Shown here: positions 24,876-33,057 of the stretch, piece by piece
How positions within the stretch are numbered: position 1 is the first letter of the stretch
Layout: every line of letters starts with the position of its first letter
DNA from: an uncultured Eubacteriales bacterium
GTDB taxonomy: Bacteria > Bacillota > Clostridia > Oscillospirales > CAG-272
DNA length: 56,206 nt
Assembly (NCBI GenBank): GCA_934394585.1
Contig: CAKRQU010000011.1
Coordinates: 1-56,206, forward strand
Direction: 5' to 3'
Notes under the pieces: model-generated
Databases searched by the model: none
Told to the model about the DNA's origin: nothing
The model's input: only the letters and a program-made list of their open reading frames with translations
Position numbers and translations under genes: made by a program

Positions 24876-25593
24876 TATTGCGGGAAAAGTTAGTTTTTGT
24901 CCCCTGCGGGGGGACGGGGTCGGGCTTTTGCGTGACCAAAAGTACCAAAAAAGTTACTCTTTGCCAAGAGGGGGGCGGGCGACTGCGGTCGCCCGTGGAC
25001 GGGGTCGCGCTTTTCACTGACGAAAAGCGCGGCAAAAGTCATCAAAGGAAGGCTCCTCGCCCTCCTTTGCAAACTACCTCGCACCCCGTCGAGTTAGCCG
25101 CAGGAAGTAATGCGCGGCAAGTAAGTGCTATATATAGCAAATTAAAAATATTTATGCTCATCTCTCCGCGAAGTTGTAGACATACCGCGCGTGCGAACAA
25201 AGTATGCCGCAAAAAGCGAGCAGATTCGACGGGGTGGGTTGGCTCTCGCCGTGGCTTTCGATACGCTTCCCACTATAGGCTAAACTCCGACTATGCGAGC
25301 ATGGCTTGATGGACATCAAGCTGGGGAAGGTTTAGTTCTGGTCTGAGCAGTCTAAAGTCCGTGTTAAGCGGGGGGGTCTGAACTGCGCTTCCGGTTTAGT
25401 CTACGGTCGGACCGTCTGGGCAGTATGTTCGCACGAGTCGCCGTGAGGCGACAGAAGGAGATGAAAAGAGGAATTGACGCATACGCGCAGCGTGTGTCTC
25501 GGCGACGCCGTTCTCCTGCGAGGAACAAAAAAACACGGACGGCAGATGCCGCCCGCTTCTCACTTTCTCCTTCAGAAGAGAAAGTGCCTTTTG
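24876..25593 (+). repeat. Dispersed hairpin-rich element, copy 3 (complete)
   Basis: About 720 bases with no credible gene. Reading the plus strand: hairpin-rich end module (24880-25037), module F (25038-25250), module A (about 25260-25340), module B (25362-25458), a short CG-rich module (25469-25512), then two terminator-like hairpins. The order mirrors copy 2, which is inverted. The end module here includes CGGGCGAC-type arms near 24980 and long A/T hairpins built on AAAAGTAC. Core hairpins are at 25304-25321, 25378-25399 and 25437-25452 (GTGA loop). Confidence 0.88.
25525..25587 (-). terminator. Double hairpin terminator of the minus-strand redox cluster
   Basis: On the minus strand, just after the stop at 25594, a 9-bp stem (CACTTTCTC with GAGAAAGTG, 25562-25587) is followed by a GC-rich stem (25533-25555) and a run of T residues. 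The second hairpin closely resembles the one at 56009-56037 and appears to belong to the repeat family. Confidence 0.75.
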
Positions 25594-27558
25594 CTATTTT
25601 TTCTTTATATACTCATTATATACGTTTTCAAACCACAAATCGCGCGTCGGTATCGGGCGGACTGGCGAAAAATCGCATTTTACCGTGCCGCTCTCAAGCA
25701 AAACTTCCTGCACGGCGCCGTAATATTTTGTGTCGGTTTGTATATCTTCGCATTTCGCGAGAATGCTTTCTATGCTGTCATCCGTTATGAGATAAGATCC
25801 GCGGCTTTTTCCGCCGCGTGCGATATAATCGGCGATTGCCGAGAGATAGACATATTGTGTGATGAGGATATCGCGGTTTATCATGACATCCGTCATAAAG
25901 CGCGGCGATGCGCCCGCGTATTCGTTTTCAAATTCCGACAGGCGGTTTTTAACTGATGCGAGAGCTTTTTCCACGCCTGCGCCCGATCTGATAAAAGCAC
26001 CGTAATCCGTCATCACATCGCCGTATTCGCGGCGAAGCTCCGATATTCTTTCGCGCGGCAGGCGGATTTTTTTGCGCGACATATTTTCGAAAAATGATAT
26101 GAGATCGCAAATCTGCTCCTCTGCACGCGCCGCATCCGACGCATCGGGAAATCCCTTTCTTTCGCGCGAAATTTTCATCGCGGCACGCATGGAACCCACC
26201 TGCGTGGCGTTCAGCGCCGAGCCGCCGGGGCGATACACACCGAAAGTGCCCGCACATTCGCCCACGGGGAAAAATCCCGAAAGAGAAGTGCTTTCGCTCC
26301 ATACATCGGTATCAAATCCGCCGTTGTTATGCTGCGCACAAACGGAAATTTCGAGAGCCTGCGCCGCAAGATCTATCCCGTGATTGAAATAAAGCGATAT
26401 GGCGGGGTTATTCATTTTGCGCAGGCGTTCAATCGGCTTTCCGAGCAGTGCGCCCGAATTTTCAAGGTAAATGCGCGCTGTATCTGGTAGCAGAGAAAAA
26501 TCAAAGCTGCCGTTTTTCTCTGCGGCGGCCGGATTTCTCCTGAAATCCATATATACTTTTCTTCCCGCTCTTCTTTCGGCGAAAACAGCCATATCTATGA
26601 GAGATGAGAGCTTTTTCCCACTGCAAAAGAGCTTTTTCGGGTCAAATGGCCATTCATAGCCTTTCAGAAATATCGCGCCGAGCATTTCTGATGTATCGTC
26701 AAAATAATCCGCGAGAAATTCGCGCTCCGCGCCTTTTTCATCTACGGAAAAATAGCGCGGTATCGCCTGCTGATATGTCCCGGAAAGATTCCAGCGGAAA
26801 GCAAGCGAGGCTAAGCCATATTGCGATTCCGTGAGATTTACTCCGCGCGCGCCCGCTTCAAAAGCCATGCCGTGAGCACATGTCTGGCTCTTTGGATAGA
26901 CCGTCATGGAATATATGGCGGATGGTCCGCCTGTAGCCCATATAATATTTTTCGCCAGAAATATGCATAGCCCGTATCTGTTTTTTTCATTGGCGATATC
27001 GGGATTAAGCGCGGCTATGCCGCATACCCTGTCGCCGTTTTTCAGGATTTTCACTACGCGGTATCCGTCAAAAACGGGAATATTTTTGCTTTTTACGCTT
27101 TTTTCGAGCGTTTCCGTCATAAATTTCGATGTATACGGTCCGCAGGATGTGGCGCGCATACGCGGATCGTGATCTGTTTTATAGCCTGCGTATTCGCCGT
27201 ATTCGTTTTGCGGGAAAGGAACGCCGAGCGCGGCAAGCTCGCAGAAACAGCCGACCGAGCAGGCTGCATTTGTCAGCGCGATATCGCCGTGCATGGCTCC
27301 GCCGTCGAAAAACGTTTTTGCCGTTTCGCCGATACTGTCGCCGTCCTCGCCCGCGAGGGTGAGTTTATAATACGTCTGCTTGTCGGAGCCGGTATTGCGC
27401 GAGGTCCCCATTTTTTCGCCCTCGGTAACTACAGCAAAACTTTCCGCGCCGAAATCATGCATTTTTCGTGCGGCATTGTAGCCTGCCGCGCCGCTGCCGA
27501 CAATCACGGTATTGTACGAATGGCACGGTATATAGGGCAGAGAGGAAATTTCGGGCAT
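25594..27558 (-). CDS. FAD-dependent oxidoreductase, FrdA/SdhA-like flavoprotein
   Basis: A 654-residue soluble flavoprotein. The N-terminal Rossmann motif VIVGSGAAGYNAARKM (about 17-32) binds FAD. SRNTGSDKQTYY and a conserved segment near residues 445-490 (DVWSESTSLSGFFPVGECAGTFGVYRPGGSALNATQ) match the fumarate reductase / succinate dehydrogenase / L-aspartate oxidase superfamily. The C-terminal helical region resembles the same family. No signal peptide or heme motif is seen, so it is not the extracellular type. It is the last gene of a set with an SDR, an old-yellow-enzyme-type protein and a hydroxyacid dehydrogenase. The substrate is unknown; reduction or oxidation of a C-C double bond is the natural expectation for the fold. 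Confidence 0.75.
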   Translation of the reverse strand: MPEISSLPYIPCHSYNTVIVGSGAAGYNAARKMHDFGAESFAVVTEGEKMGTSRNTGSDKQTYYKLTLAGEDGDSIGETAKTFFDGGAMHGDIALTNAACSVGCFCELAALGVPFPQNEYGEYAGYKTDHDPRMRATSCGPYTSKFMTETLEKSVKSKNIPVFDGYRVVKILKNGDRVCGIAALNPDIANEKNRYGLCIFLAKNIIWATGGPSAIYSMTVYPKSQTCAHGMAFEAGARGVNLTESQYGLASLAFRWNLSGTYQQAIPRYFSVDEKGAEREFLADYFDDTSEMLGAIFLKGYEWPFDPKKLFCSGKKLSSLIDMAVFAERRAGRKVYMDFRRNPAAAEKNGSFDFSLLPDTARIYLENSGALLGKPIERLRKMNNPAISLYFNHGIDLAAQALEISVCAQHNNGGFDTDVWSESTSLSGFFPVGECAGTFGVYRPGGSALNATQVGSMRAAMKISRERKGFPDASDAARAEEQICDLISFFENMSRKKIRLPRERISELRREYGDVMTDYGAFIRSGAGVEKALASVKNRLSEFENEYAGASPRFMTDVMINRDILITQYVYLSAIADYIARGGKSRGSYLITDDSIESILAKCEDIQTDTKYYGAVQEVLLESGTVKCDFSPVRPIPTRDLWFENVYNEYIKKK

Positions 27559-27570
27559 GATTTCACCTCA

Positions 27571-28320
27571 TCAGAGGCGGCGGATATGAAAACCGCCGTC
27601 TATATTTATCGTTTCTCCCGTGGAGTAGGGGAGATATCCTTTTGCCAGAGCGACTACGGCACGCCCGATATCTTCGGGTACGCCCCAGCGCTTTAAGGGA
27701 AGCAGACCGCCCTCTATAAGTCGGTCATATTTGTCGGAAACGGTGCTTGTCATATCGGTTTTTATTATTCCGGGACGTATTTCGTATACGTTTATTCCGT
27801 ATTCTGCGAGGCGGTCGGCAAAAAGCGAAGTCACCATGGCGAGCGCCGCTTTCGATATGCAATATTCGCCGCGGCTTGTGCTGGATGTATACGCGGACAT
27901 GGACGTGATATTGATTATCGCGTCGCCGTATCCGCCTTTTATCATTTTGTTTGCGCAGTACTGCGTCAGGAAAAAAGTGCCTTTCAGATTGATATCGAGG
28001 AGCCTGTCCATGCTTTCGCGCGTCATTTCCAGAATATCTTTTCTCTCTGTCGGCGCTACGCCCGCATTGTTTACGAGGATATCTATCCTGCCGAATTTTT
28101 CTTCCGCTAAGTCGATGATGCGTTTTTCGTCCTCTTCTTTTGAAATATCGGCGCGCACGGAAATCGAATCGGGCGAGAATGCGCGTATTTCTTCCATATA
28201 TGCTTCGTTTGCGCTTTGCTGAACGCAGAGAAGCGTGAAGCCTTCCTTTGCGAGCGAAAGCGCGATGCCTTTGCCTATCCCGCGGGAGGCGCCCGTAACT
28301 ATGGCAAATTTTCTTTCCAT
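27571..28320 (-). CDS. Short-chain dehydrogenase/reductase (SDR)
   Basis: A 249-residue classical SDR using NAD(P)H to interconvert an alcohol and a ketone. The nucleotide motif is TGASRGIG (9-16), NNAG at 84-87, and the catalytic set S140/S142, Y153 and K157 (YCISK). The C-terminus GETINIDGGFHIRRL is typical of FabG-like members. The start at 28320 is the conserved MERKFAIVTG; a much longer frame extending to 28887 overlaps the upstream gene and is rejected. It lies 17 bases after the OYE-type gene and 12 before the flavoprotein gene. Confidence 0.85.
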   Translation of the reverse strand: MERKFAIVTGASRGIGKGIALSLAKEGFTLLCVQQSANEAYMEEIRAFSPDSISVRADISKEEDEKRIIDLAEEKFGRIDILVNNAGVAPTERKDILEMTRESMDRLLDINLKGTFFLTQYCANKMIKGGYGDAIINITSMSAYTSSTSRGEYCISKAALAMVTSLFADRLAEYGINVYEIRPGIIKTDMTSTVSDKYDRLIEGGLLPLKRWGVPEDIGRAVVALAKGYLPYSTGETINIDGGFHIRRL

Positions 28321-28337
28321 TGTGCAAACCTGCTTTC

Positions 28338-29672
28338 TTATTTTTTCATGCAGAGCGAGCGGTATATCGGGAGATAAATATCTTTGTCGCGTATGGGGCA
28401 GCCGGTAGTGCCGCCCGCGCGCATTATTTCCGTACATTTGCCACAGGCTATGCACACCTTGTGCGTATCGATATTTCCGGAAATGAAATCGTTTGCAAAA
28501 CCTTCGTAAGCAAAAGCCATTCTGCCGAATCCCACCATCGCGCAATATCCGCGCGAGAGCGCTCCAGCCGCGGCATAGGGCGCAAATTCGCGCAGATAGC
28601 TGTAGCCTGTGCCTATCACGGTGATATCGGGATTTGCTTTGCTTATCGCTTCGGCGCCGTGGATGAGCCTGTTTACTCCAACGAGCGGATGCTCGGGCGG
28701 GATTTTTTCGCCTTTGTTGTGCGGGCGGTTTATATAAGCATTGTAGTAGGGCGTGCCCATGGTCATATCTATGAGCGAAACGCCCGCGGCGTAAAGCCTG
28801 CCGAGCAGGACATTCACTTCCGTAAAGTCGGGCGCATCGCCGCTTTCGTTCATGCCGAAACCGAAAGGCTTCGGTATCATATCGCATACTCCGAGGCGGG
28901 AGGCGAGGATGACTTCTTTTTCCGTATTATCGGCGATGAGCTTTGCCGTATTGAGCATCAGGCGGCTCCTGTTTTCAAAACTGCCGCCGTATTTTCCTTC
29001 CCGTGTATACGCCGAGAGAAGCTCGCCGAGCAGATACTGATGGCAAGCCTTTATATCCACGCCGTCAAATCCCGCGGAGATGAGAAGCTTTGCCGCTAAA
29101 AGATATTTTTCCGGCAGGGAATCAAGATATTCGTCGGAAGCGAGCGGGGTTCCCGCGGGAAGCGGACGCGCCGCCTCGATTATTTCATTGTGCGTGGCTA
29201 TTATCGGGTAAGGGTAGGCGCTGTTATGCGAAAATCTGCCCGAATGGGTGAGCTGGGCGATGAGCGGGGCTTTTGTTATCTTTTTCACTTCCGCTACCAT
29301 ATCGCAAAAAGCGCCGATATTTTCGCTCGTTATCATCAGCTGATGGTCCGATGTGCGTCCCTCGGGGCATACGGCGATGGCTTCCGACCATATAAGCGCC
29401 GCGCCCGAGCGTGCAAAGCGCAGGTATCTCCTGCGGGTCAGATCCGACGGCGCGCCGTTTTCGTCGGCGTCAAAACCCTCCATCGGATGTACGGAAAGGG
29501 AATTTTCTAGCGTTATATCGCCCGCGCGTGTATGCAGTATCGGTTTTGCCGAAAGCGGCGAAAGATCGCGGGAAAAAGGGATATCCAGCCCTTTTTTTCT
29601 CGCCGCGTAGTCTATTTCATCGAGCGTCCCGTAGTGAAATGTATTCGGGAAATTCAGTTCAAAAGGATGCAT
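28338..29672 (-). CDS. NADH:flavin oxidoreductase of the old yellow enzyme type with a 4Fe-4S site
   Basis: A 444-residue protein made of an FMN-binding TIM barrel (about residues 40-390) with LIAQLTHSGRFS, GFDGVDIKACHQYLL and the FENRSRLML segment typical of the family. It ends with a C-x2-C-x2-C-x11-C cluster (CIACGKC...GC) as in trimethylamine dehydrogenase, 2-enoate reductase and BaiCD/BaiH. Unlike those ~650-residue enzymes it stops after the cluster and lacks the C-terminal NAD(P)H/FAD domain, so electrons must come from another protein. The ATG at 29672 follows GAGAGGTG; the TTG at 29687 is an unlikely start. The reaction is probably reduction of an activated C=C bond. Confidence 0.82.
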   Translation of the reverse strand: MHPFELNFPNTFHYGTLDEIDYAARKKGLDIPFSRDLSPLSAKPILHTRAGDITLENSLSVHPMEGFDADENGAPSDLTRRRYLRFARSGAALIWSEAIAVCPEGRTSDHQLMITSENIGAFCDMVAEVKKITKAPLIAQLTHSGRFSHNSAYPYPIIATHNEIIEAARPLPAGTPLASDEYLDSLPEKYLLAAKLLISAGFDGVDIKACHQYLLGELLSAYTREGKYGGSFENRSRLMLNTAKLIADNTEKEVILASRLGVCDMIPKPFGFGMNESGDAPDFTEVNVLLGRLYAAGVSLIDMTMGTPYYNAYINRPHNKGEKIPPEHPLVGVNRLIHGAEAISKANPDITVIGTGYSYLREFAPYAAAGALSRGYCAMVGFGRMAFAYEGFANDFISGNIDTHKVCIACGKCTEIMRAGGTTGCPIRDKDIYLPIYRSLCMKK

Positions 29673-29683
29673 TTTTTCACCTC

Positions 29684-30688
29684 TCAAGCCATTGTTTCGA
29701 GCATTTTCAGAGTCACTTCGTATTTTGTCTTTTCACCGCGGTCAAATTTTCTGTATTCTTCAAACATATATTCCGCGAGACGGCGGGTTTCGTTTCCCGT
29801 GCTTCCCGCTACGTGCGGTGTAAGGCGAATATTCGGCAGAGTATAAAGCTCGCTTTTTGCGGCGGGCGGCTCATCGGGATCCGTCACGTCGAGCAGAGCG
29901 AGGCGCGTGGGATATTCTTTCATTGCCGCTATCATATCCGCCTCCGCAACCTGCGCGCCCCTGCCTGTATTTACGAAAACGGCGGATTTACCCATCAGGT
30001 CAAAGCAGGATTTATCTATCATGCCTTTTGTGGCATCGTTGTCGGCGAGATGATTTGATATTACATTGCAGGAGGCAAAAATTTCATGCAGAGATGCCTT
30101 TTTTACGCCGAGAGTTTTTGCGCGTTCATCGGAAAGAAAAGGATCGAAAACAAGTATTTCGAGATCATGGCGCGAGAGATATTCTATGACGAGCGAACCT
30201 ATTGTCCCCGCGCCGAGTATGCCCACGCGCGTATGATAATTTCCGGGATAGAGCCTTTCTTTGTCATTGCTGTCCCAATCGGAAAGACACTTTACTTCGC
30301 GGCGGAAAAATCCTTTGTTTGCGAGAAGTATTTCCGATGCAGCCACTTCCGCCACGGGCACGGCATTTGCCGCCCATGCGGAAAATATTTTCACGCCGCA
30401 ATTCAGAAACGGGCGCGCGAAAGGCTGAACACTGCCCGCCGCATAAAATACGGCTTTCAGATTCGGCATACAGCGCGAAATGGTTTCTTCGCTCAGCGTC
30501 GGCATACCCCATGTGGAAAAAATATATTCCAGATCGCGCATTTCGTTTTCCAGCGCGAAAATATCGTCCACTGCGCATATATATGGCAGCATGCGAAATT
30601 CTTCCGAGAGCTTTTCCAGCATTTCTTCGCTGAAAACTTCGGGAATATTGAACGGACGTACCGTCATGATGCAGGCTTTCTTTTTCAT
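29684..30688 (-). CDS. D-2-hydroxyacid dehydrogenase family protein
   Basis: A 334-residue NAD(P)-dependent dehydrogenase. The Rossmann motif is GILGAGTIGSLVIEYL (156-171); the catalytic residues expected of the family are R243 in NTGRGAQ, an acidic residue in DVTDPDEPP (about 267-275), and H292 in LTPHVAGST. Members reduce 2-keto acids such as glyoxylate, hydroxypyruvate or phosphohydroxypyruvate; the specificity here is unknown. The start overlaps the preceding membrane-protein gene by 4 bases (ATGA). It opens the four-gene redox set; its stop lies 11 bases before the OYE-type ATG. Confidence 0.82.
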   Translation of the reverse strand: MKKKACIMTVRPFNIPEVFSEEMLEKLSEEFRMLPYICAVDDIFALENEMRDLEYIFSTWGMPTLSEETISRCMPNLKAVFYAAGSVQPFARPFLNCGVKIFSAWAANAVPVAEVAASEILLANKGFFRREVKCLSDWDSNDKERLYPGNYHTRVGILGAGTIGSLVIEYLSRHDLEILVFDPFLSDERAKTLGVKKASLHEIFASCNVISNHLADNDATKGMIDKSCFDLMGKSAVFVNTGRGAQVAEADMIAAMKEYPTRLALLDVTDPDEPPAAKSELYTLPNIRLTPHVAGSTGNETRRLAEYMFEEYRKFDRGEKTKYEVTLKMLETMA

Positions 30689-31083
30689 TTCTTTTCCTCC
30701 GTGATATCGGCTTTTTCAAGCTCCTTTTTTATGTTTTCGGACATGGCTTTGCGTTCTTTTTGCATAATAAATGCCACCTCCATATCGAATGTGCTGTAAT
30801 ATCCTTTTTTCGTGCGCTTTTTGTAGACTTCGTACGTGTATTTTTTCGACATGATAAGGTGGAATATCGCCGCGAAGAGCAGGACAAAAACGCCAAACAA
30901 AGCAAAAAATATGCCGATGAGAACATTGCTTTCCTCGGAGCGCACGTTGAACGCCATCAGAATAATCCCCGCCGCGAGAGATACCGCGCCTATCGCGGTG
31001 AAGGCTATAGTCACGGCGCGGATTTCCTTTGCGGAAACTTTTTTAAAAAGCTCACGCTCCGCTCTGTCGTCGCGGTCATCCAT
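30685..31083 (-). CDS. Small membrane protein of unknown function
   Basis: A 132-residue protein I do not recognise. Two hydrophobic segments, about residues 24-45 (VTIAFTAIGAVSLAAGIILMAF) and 54-77, are flanked by charged N- and C-terminal parts; the C-terminal 50 residues are highly charged and probably helical. It overlaps hslO by 8 bases and the hydroxyacid dehydrogenase by 4, so it is co-expressed with both. A GGAGG ribosome site precedes ATG 31083. Confidence 0.7.
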   Translation of the reverse strand: MDDRDDRAERELFKKVSAKEIRAVTIAFTAIGAVSLAAGIILMAFNVRSEESNVLIGIFFALFGVFVLLFAAIFHLIMSKKYTYEVYKKRTKKGYYSTFDMEVAFIMQKERKAMSENIKKELEKADITEEKK

Positions 31084-31972
31084 TTTTCTTTTCCTCCGAG
31101 GCTTTTTTTCGCGCCTCTATTTCATTTCGCGTAAAGTAATATTTATTATCGCAGAAGTGACAGCAGACCTCTATTTTGTCGAGATTTCCGAACGCATCGT
31201 CGAGATCCTTTTCGGAAAAGCAGGATATCGCGCCGAGTATGCGTTCGCGCGAGCATGTGCAGCGATATTCCGCCGTGAAATCGTCGAAAATATCGTATTC
31301 TATGCCTGCCATGGCGCGGTCGATTATCGCTTCGTTTGTCATGCCCGCGTCAAAAAGCGCGGAAATATTGGAAAGCAGAGGCACATTTTTTTCTATTTTG
31401 TCCACGGTTTCGTCGTCGGCAAAGGGAAGAAGCTGTATCAGTATTCCGCCCGCCGCTTTGCATGTGCGATCGGTATCCACGAGCACGCCGAGAGAGCAGA
31501 CCGTGGGAATCTGCTCGCTCTGCGCAAAGTATGCGCAGATATCTTCGGCTATTTCTCCCGTTACTATCGGGGTGGAGCCTACATGCGCCTCGCCTGTGCC
31601 GTCGTCGCGTACCACAGAAAGCGTGCCGTGTCCTATTCCGCCGCCGACATCGAGTTTGCCGTTCGGCTTGAGCGGCAGATCTGCCTCGGGATGCATTATA
31701 TATCCGCGCACATTGCCTTTGTAATCGGCTACCGCCACGGCACTGCCGAGCGGTCCGTCGCCTTTGAAGCGCAGGGTGATGCTGTCCTCTTTTTCTTTCA
31801 GCATGGTACCCATCAGCGAAGCCGCAGTGAGTATCCTGCCGAGCGCGGCTGTCGCCGTAGGCTCTGTGTGGTGATATTCTATGGCGCGGTTTACAATGTC
31901 TTTGGAATTGATAACTATTATGCGCGCCGAGCCGTCGCGCGTCATGGCGCGCGTCACATTATATTTTTCCAT
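31076..31972 (-). CDS. hslO: Redox-regulated chaperone Hsp33
   Basis: A 298-residue cytoplasmic holdase chaperone activated by oxidative unfolding. The N-terminal core includes GDGPLGSAVAVADYKGNVRGY. The C-terminal zinc switch has the four expected cysteines: C238-x-C240 in YRCTCSRER and C271-x2-C274 in CHFCDNKYYF, with the usual spacing of about 30 residues. Length fits the family (~290). It starts 4 bases after the methyltransferase stop and overlaps the small membrane protein gene. It fits with a redox theme in this stretch. Confidence 0.95.
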   Translation of the reverse strand: MEKYNVTRAMTRDGSARIIVINSKDIVNRAIEYHHTEPTATAALGRILTAASLMGTMLKEKEDSITLRFKGDGPLGSAVAVADYKGNVRGYIMHPEADLPLKPNGKLDVGGGIGHGTLSVVRDDGTGEAHVGSTPIVTGEIAEDICAYFAQSEQIPTVCSLGVLVDTDRTCKAAGGILIQLLPFADDETVDKIEKNVPLLSNISALFDAGMTNEAIIDRAMAGIEYDIFDDFTAEYRCTCSRERILGAISCFSEKDLDDAFGNLDKIEVCCHFCDNKYYFTRNEIEARKKASEEKKNG

Positions 31973-31976
31973 GGTT

Positions 31977-32732
31977 TTACACCTTCTTTTTGCATATAAA
32001 AAATTCTCTGTCGCTCGTCTGCGTCACGGGCGAAAAATCCGTATCCGCTGCGGTTTCGAGCAGTTCAAATCCCGCTTTCGAAAGGAGCGATATCAGCGTT
32101 TTTTCCGTATATTTGCGCTGGCGCTGATATTCTTCGCTTTTGTGCCAGAGTCCGTTTTTTCTTTTTTCGAAAAACGTCAGCTCAAAATCGCATACGCCGC
32201 TTTTTTTATTGTAAAAGCTTTCCCACACGGTGAAAAGATCCTCGTATTCGTAAACAAAACTGTTGTCTGCGAGGATATTTTCATATTTGTACGGCGTGGA
32301 AATATCGAAAATGAAAAGCCCGTTTTCCTGCAGGTTTTCGTATACAGAGCAAAAGCAGGCATAAACCTCGCCCGTATCGGGAAGATAGTTTATTCCGTCA
32401 AAGCAGCATATAGCGGCATCTGCTTGGGAGCCGAGATCAAAACAGGTCATATTCTGGGAAAGAAACAGGATATTCGCTTCGTTTTTCTGCGCTTTCGAGT
32501 ATGCGAGCGCAAGCATTTCCTCACTGATATCAAAGCCCGTCACGCGGTGACCGCGCTTTGCCAGCTCTATGGATATACTTCCCGTGCCGCAACCGAGATC
32601 CGCTACGGAAAGCGGAGCTTCGGCACCGTATTTTGCAAAGCACGCCTCGTAAAAATCGCACCACGCCGCGTAATCCACATCAGCCATCAGCCTGTCGTAA
32701 TGCGGCGCGAGAGCGCTGTATATTTCGCTCAT
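31977..32732 (-). CDS. Class I SAM-dependent methyltransferase
   Basis: A 251-residue methyltransferase with motif I VADLGCGTGSISIELAKRG (about 44-62), the acidic loop GFDIS, and ICCFDGINYLPDTGE near residues 108-122. The arrangement resembles small-molecule methyltransferases of the YodH/UbiE-like kind, many of which are uncharacterised. The substrate is unknown. It overlaps the TrpR-like gene by 4 bases and is followed by hslO. Confidence 0.82.
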   Translation of the reverse strand: MSEIYSALAPHYDRLMADVDYAAWCDFYEACFAKYGAEAPLSVADLGCGTGSISIELAKRGHRVTGFDISEEMLALAYSKAQKNEANILFLSQNMTCFDLGSQADAAICCFDGINYLPDTGEVYACFCSVYENLQENGLFIFDISTPYKYENILADNSFVYEYEDLFTVWESFYNKKSGVCDFELTFFEKRKNGLWHKSEEYQRQRKYTEKTLISLLSKAGFELLETAADTDFSPVTQTSDREFFICKKKV

Positions 32733-33031
32733 TTTTCTTCCTCTCCTTTGCCGAGTATACGGGCGAAAACGGTTTTGTAGCCTTCGCTCCCGTCGCGCAG
32801 AAAGCTGTTTACACGCGTTATCGTGGCGGTGCTCAGTCCCGTTTCATCTACTATTTCGGTATATTTTTTTCCTTCCAGTATGAGTTTTGCCGCCCACAGC
32901 CTTTTTGTCATTTCGCGAAGCTCTGTTTTGGTACAGAGATCGCAAAAGAAATTTTCGCATTCTTCCGCATTTTCGAGCGAAAGCACGGCGGCGTAGAGCA
33001 GAGCTTTTCTTTCATCGGGCTTGTTTGCCAT
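32729..33031 (-). CDS. TrpR-like DNA-binding protein, YerC/YecD family
   Basis: A 100-residue protein with a TrpR-superfamily helix-turn-helix: LCTKTELREMTKRLWAAKLILEGKKYTEIVDETGLSTATITRVNSFL (shown only to place the domain, residues about 32-78). The YerC/YecD group is common in Firmicutes; its DNA target is generally not known. The start at 33031 follows GGAGG; nine further upstream codons in frame lack a ribosome site. It lies between the radical-SAM-linked gene and the methyltransferase. Confidence 0.85.
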   Translation of the reverse strand: MANKPDERKALLYAAVLSLENAEECENFFCDLCTKTELREMTKRLWAAKLILEGKKYTEIVDETGLSTATITRVNSFLRDGSEGYKTVFARILGKGEEEK

Positions 33032-33057
33032 TTTTTCCTCCGTGCGCTTTTTGCGCA

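Noticed and set aside
28321..28887. Upstream extension of the SDR frame
   Set aside because: It lies entirely inside the OYE-type gene in another frame; the SDR begins at the conserved MERKFAIVTG start at 28320.
28338..29672. BaiCD/BaiH bile acid enzyme
   Set aside because: The protein is about 200 residues shorter, lacks the C-terminal nucleotide domain, and the neighbours do not form a bai operon; only the family relationship is kept.
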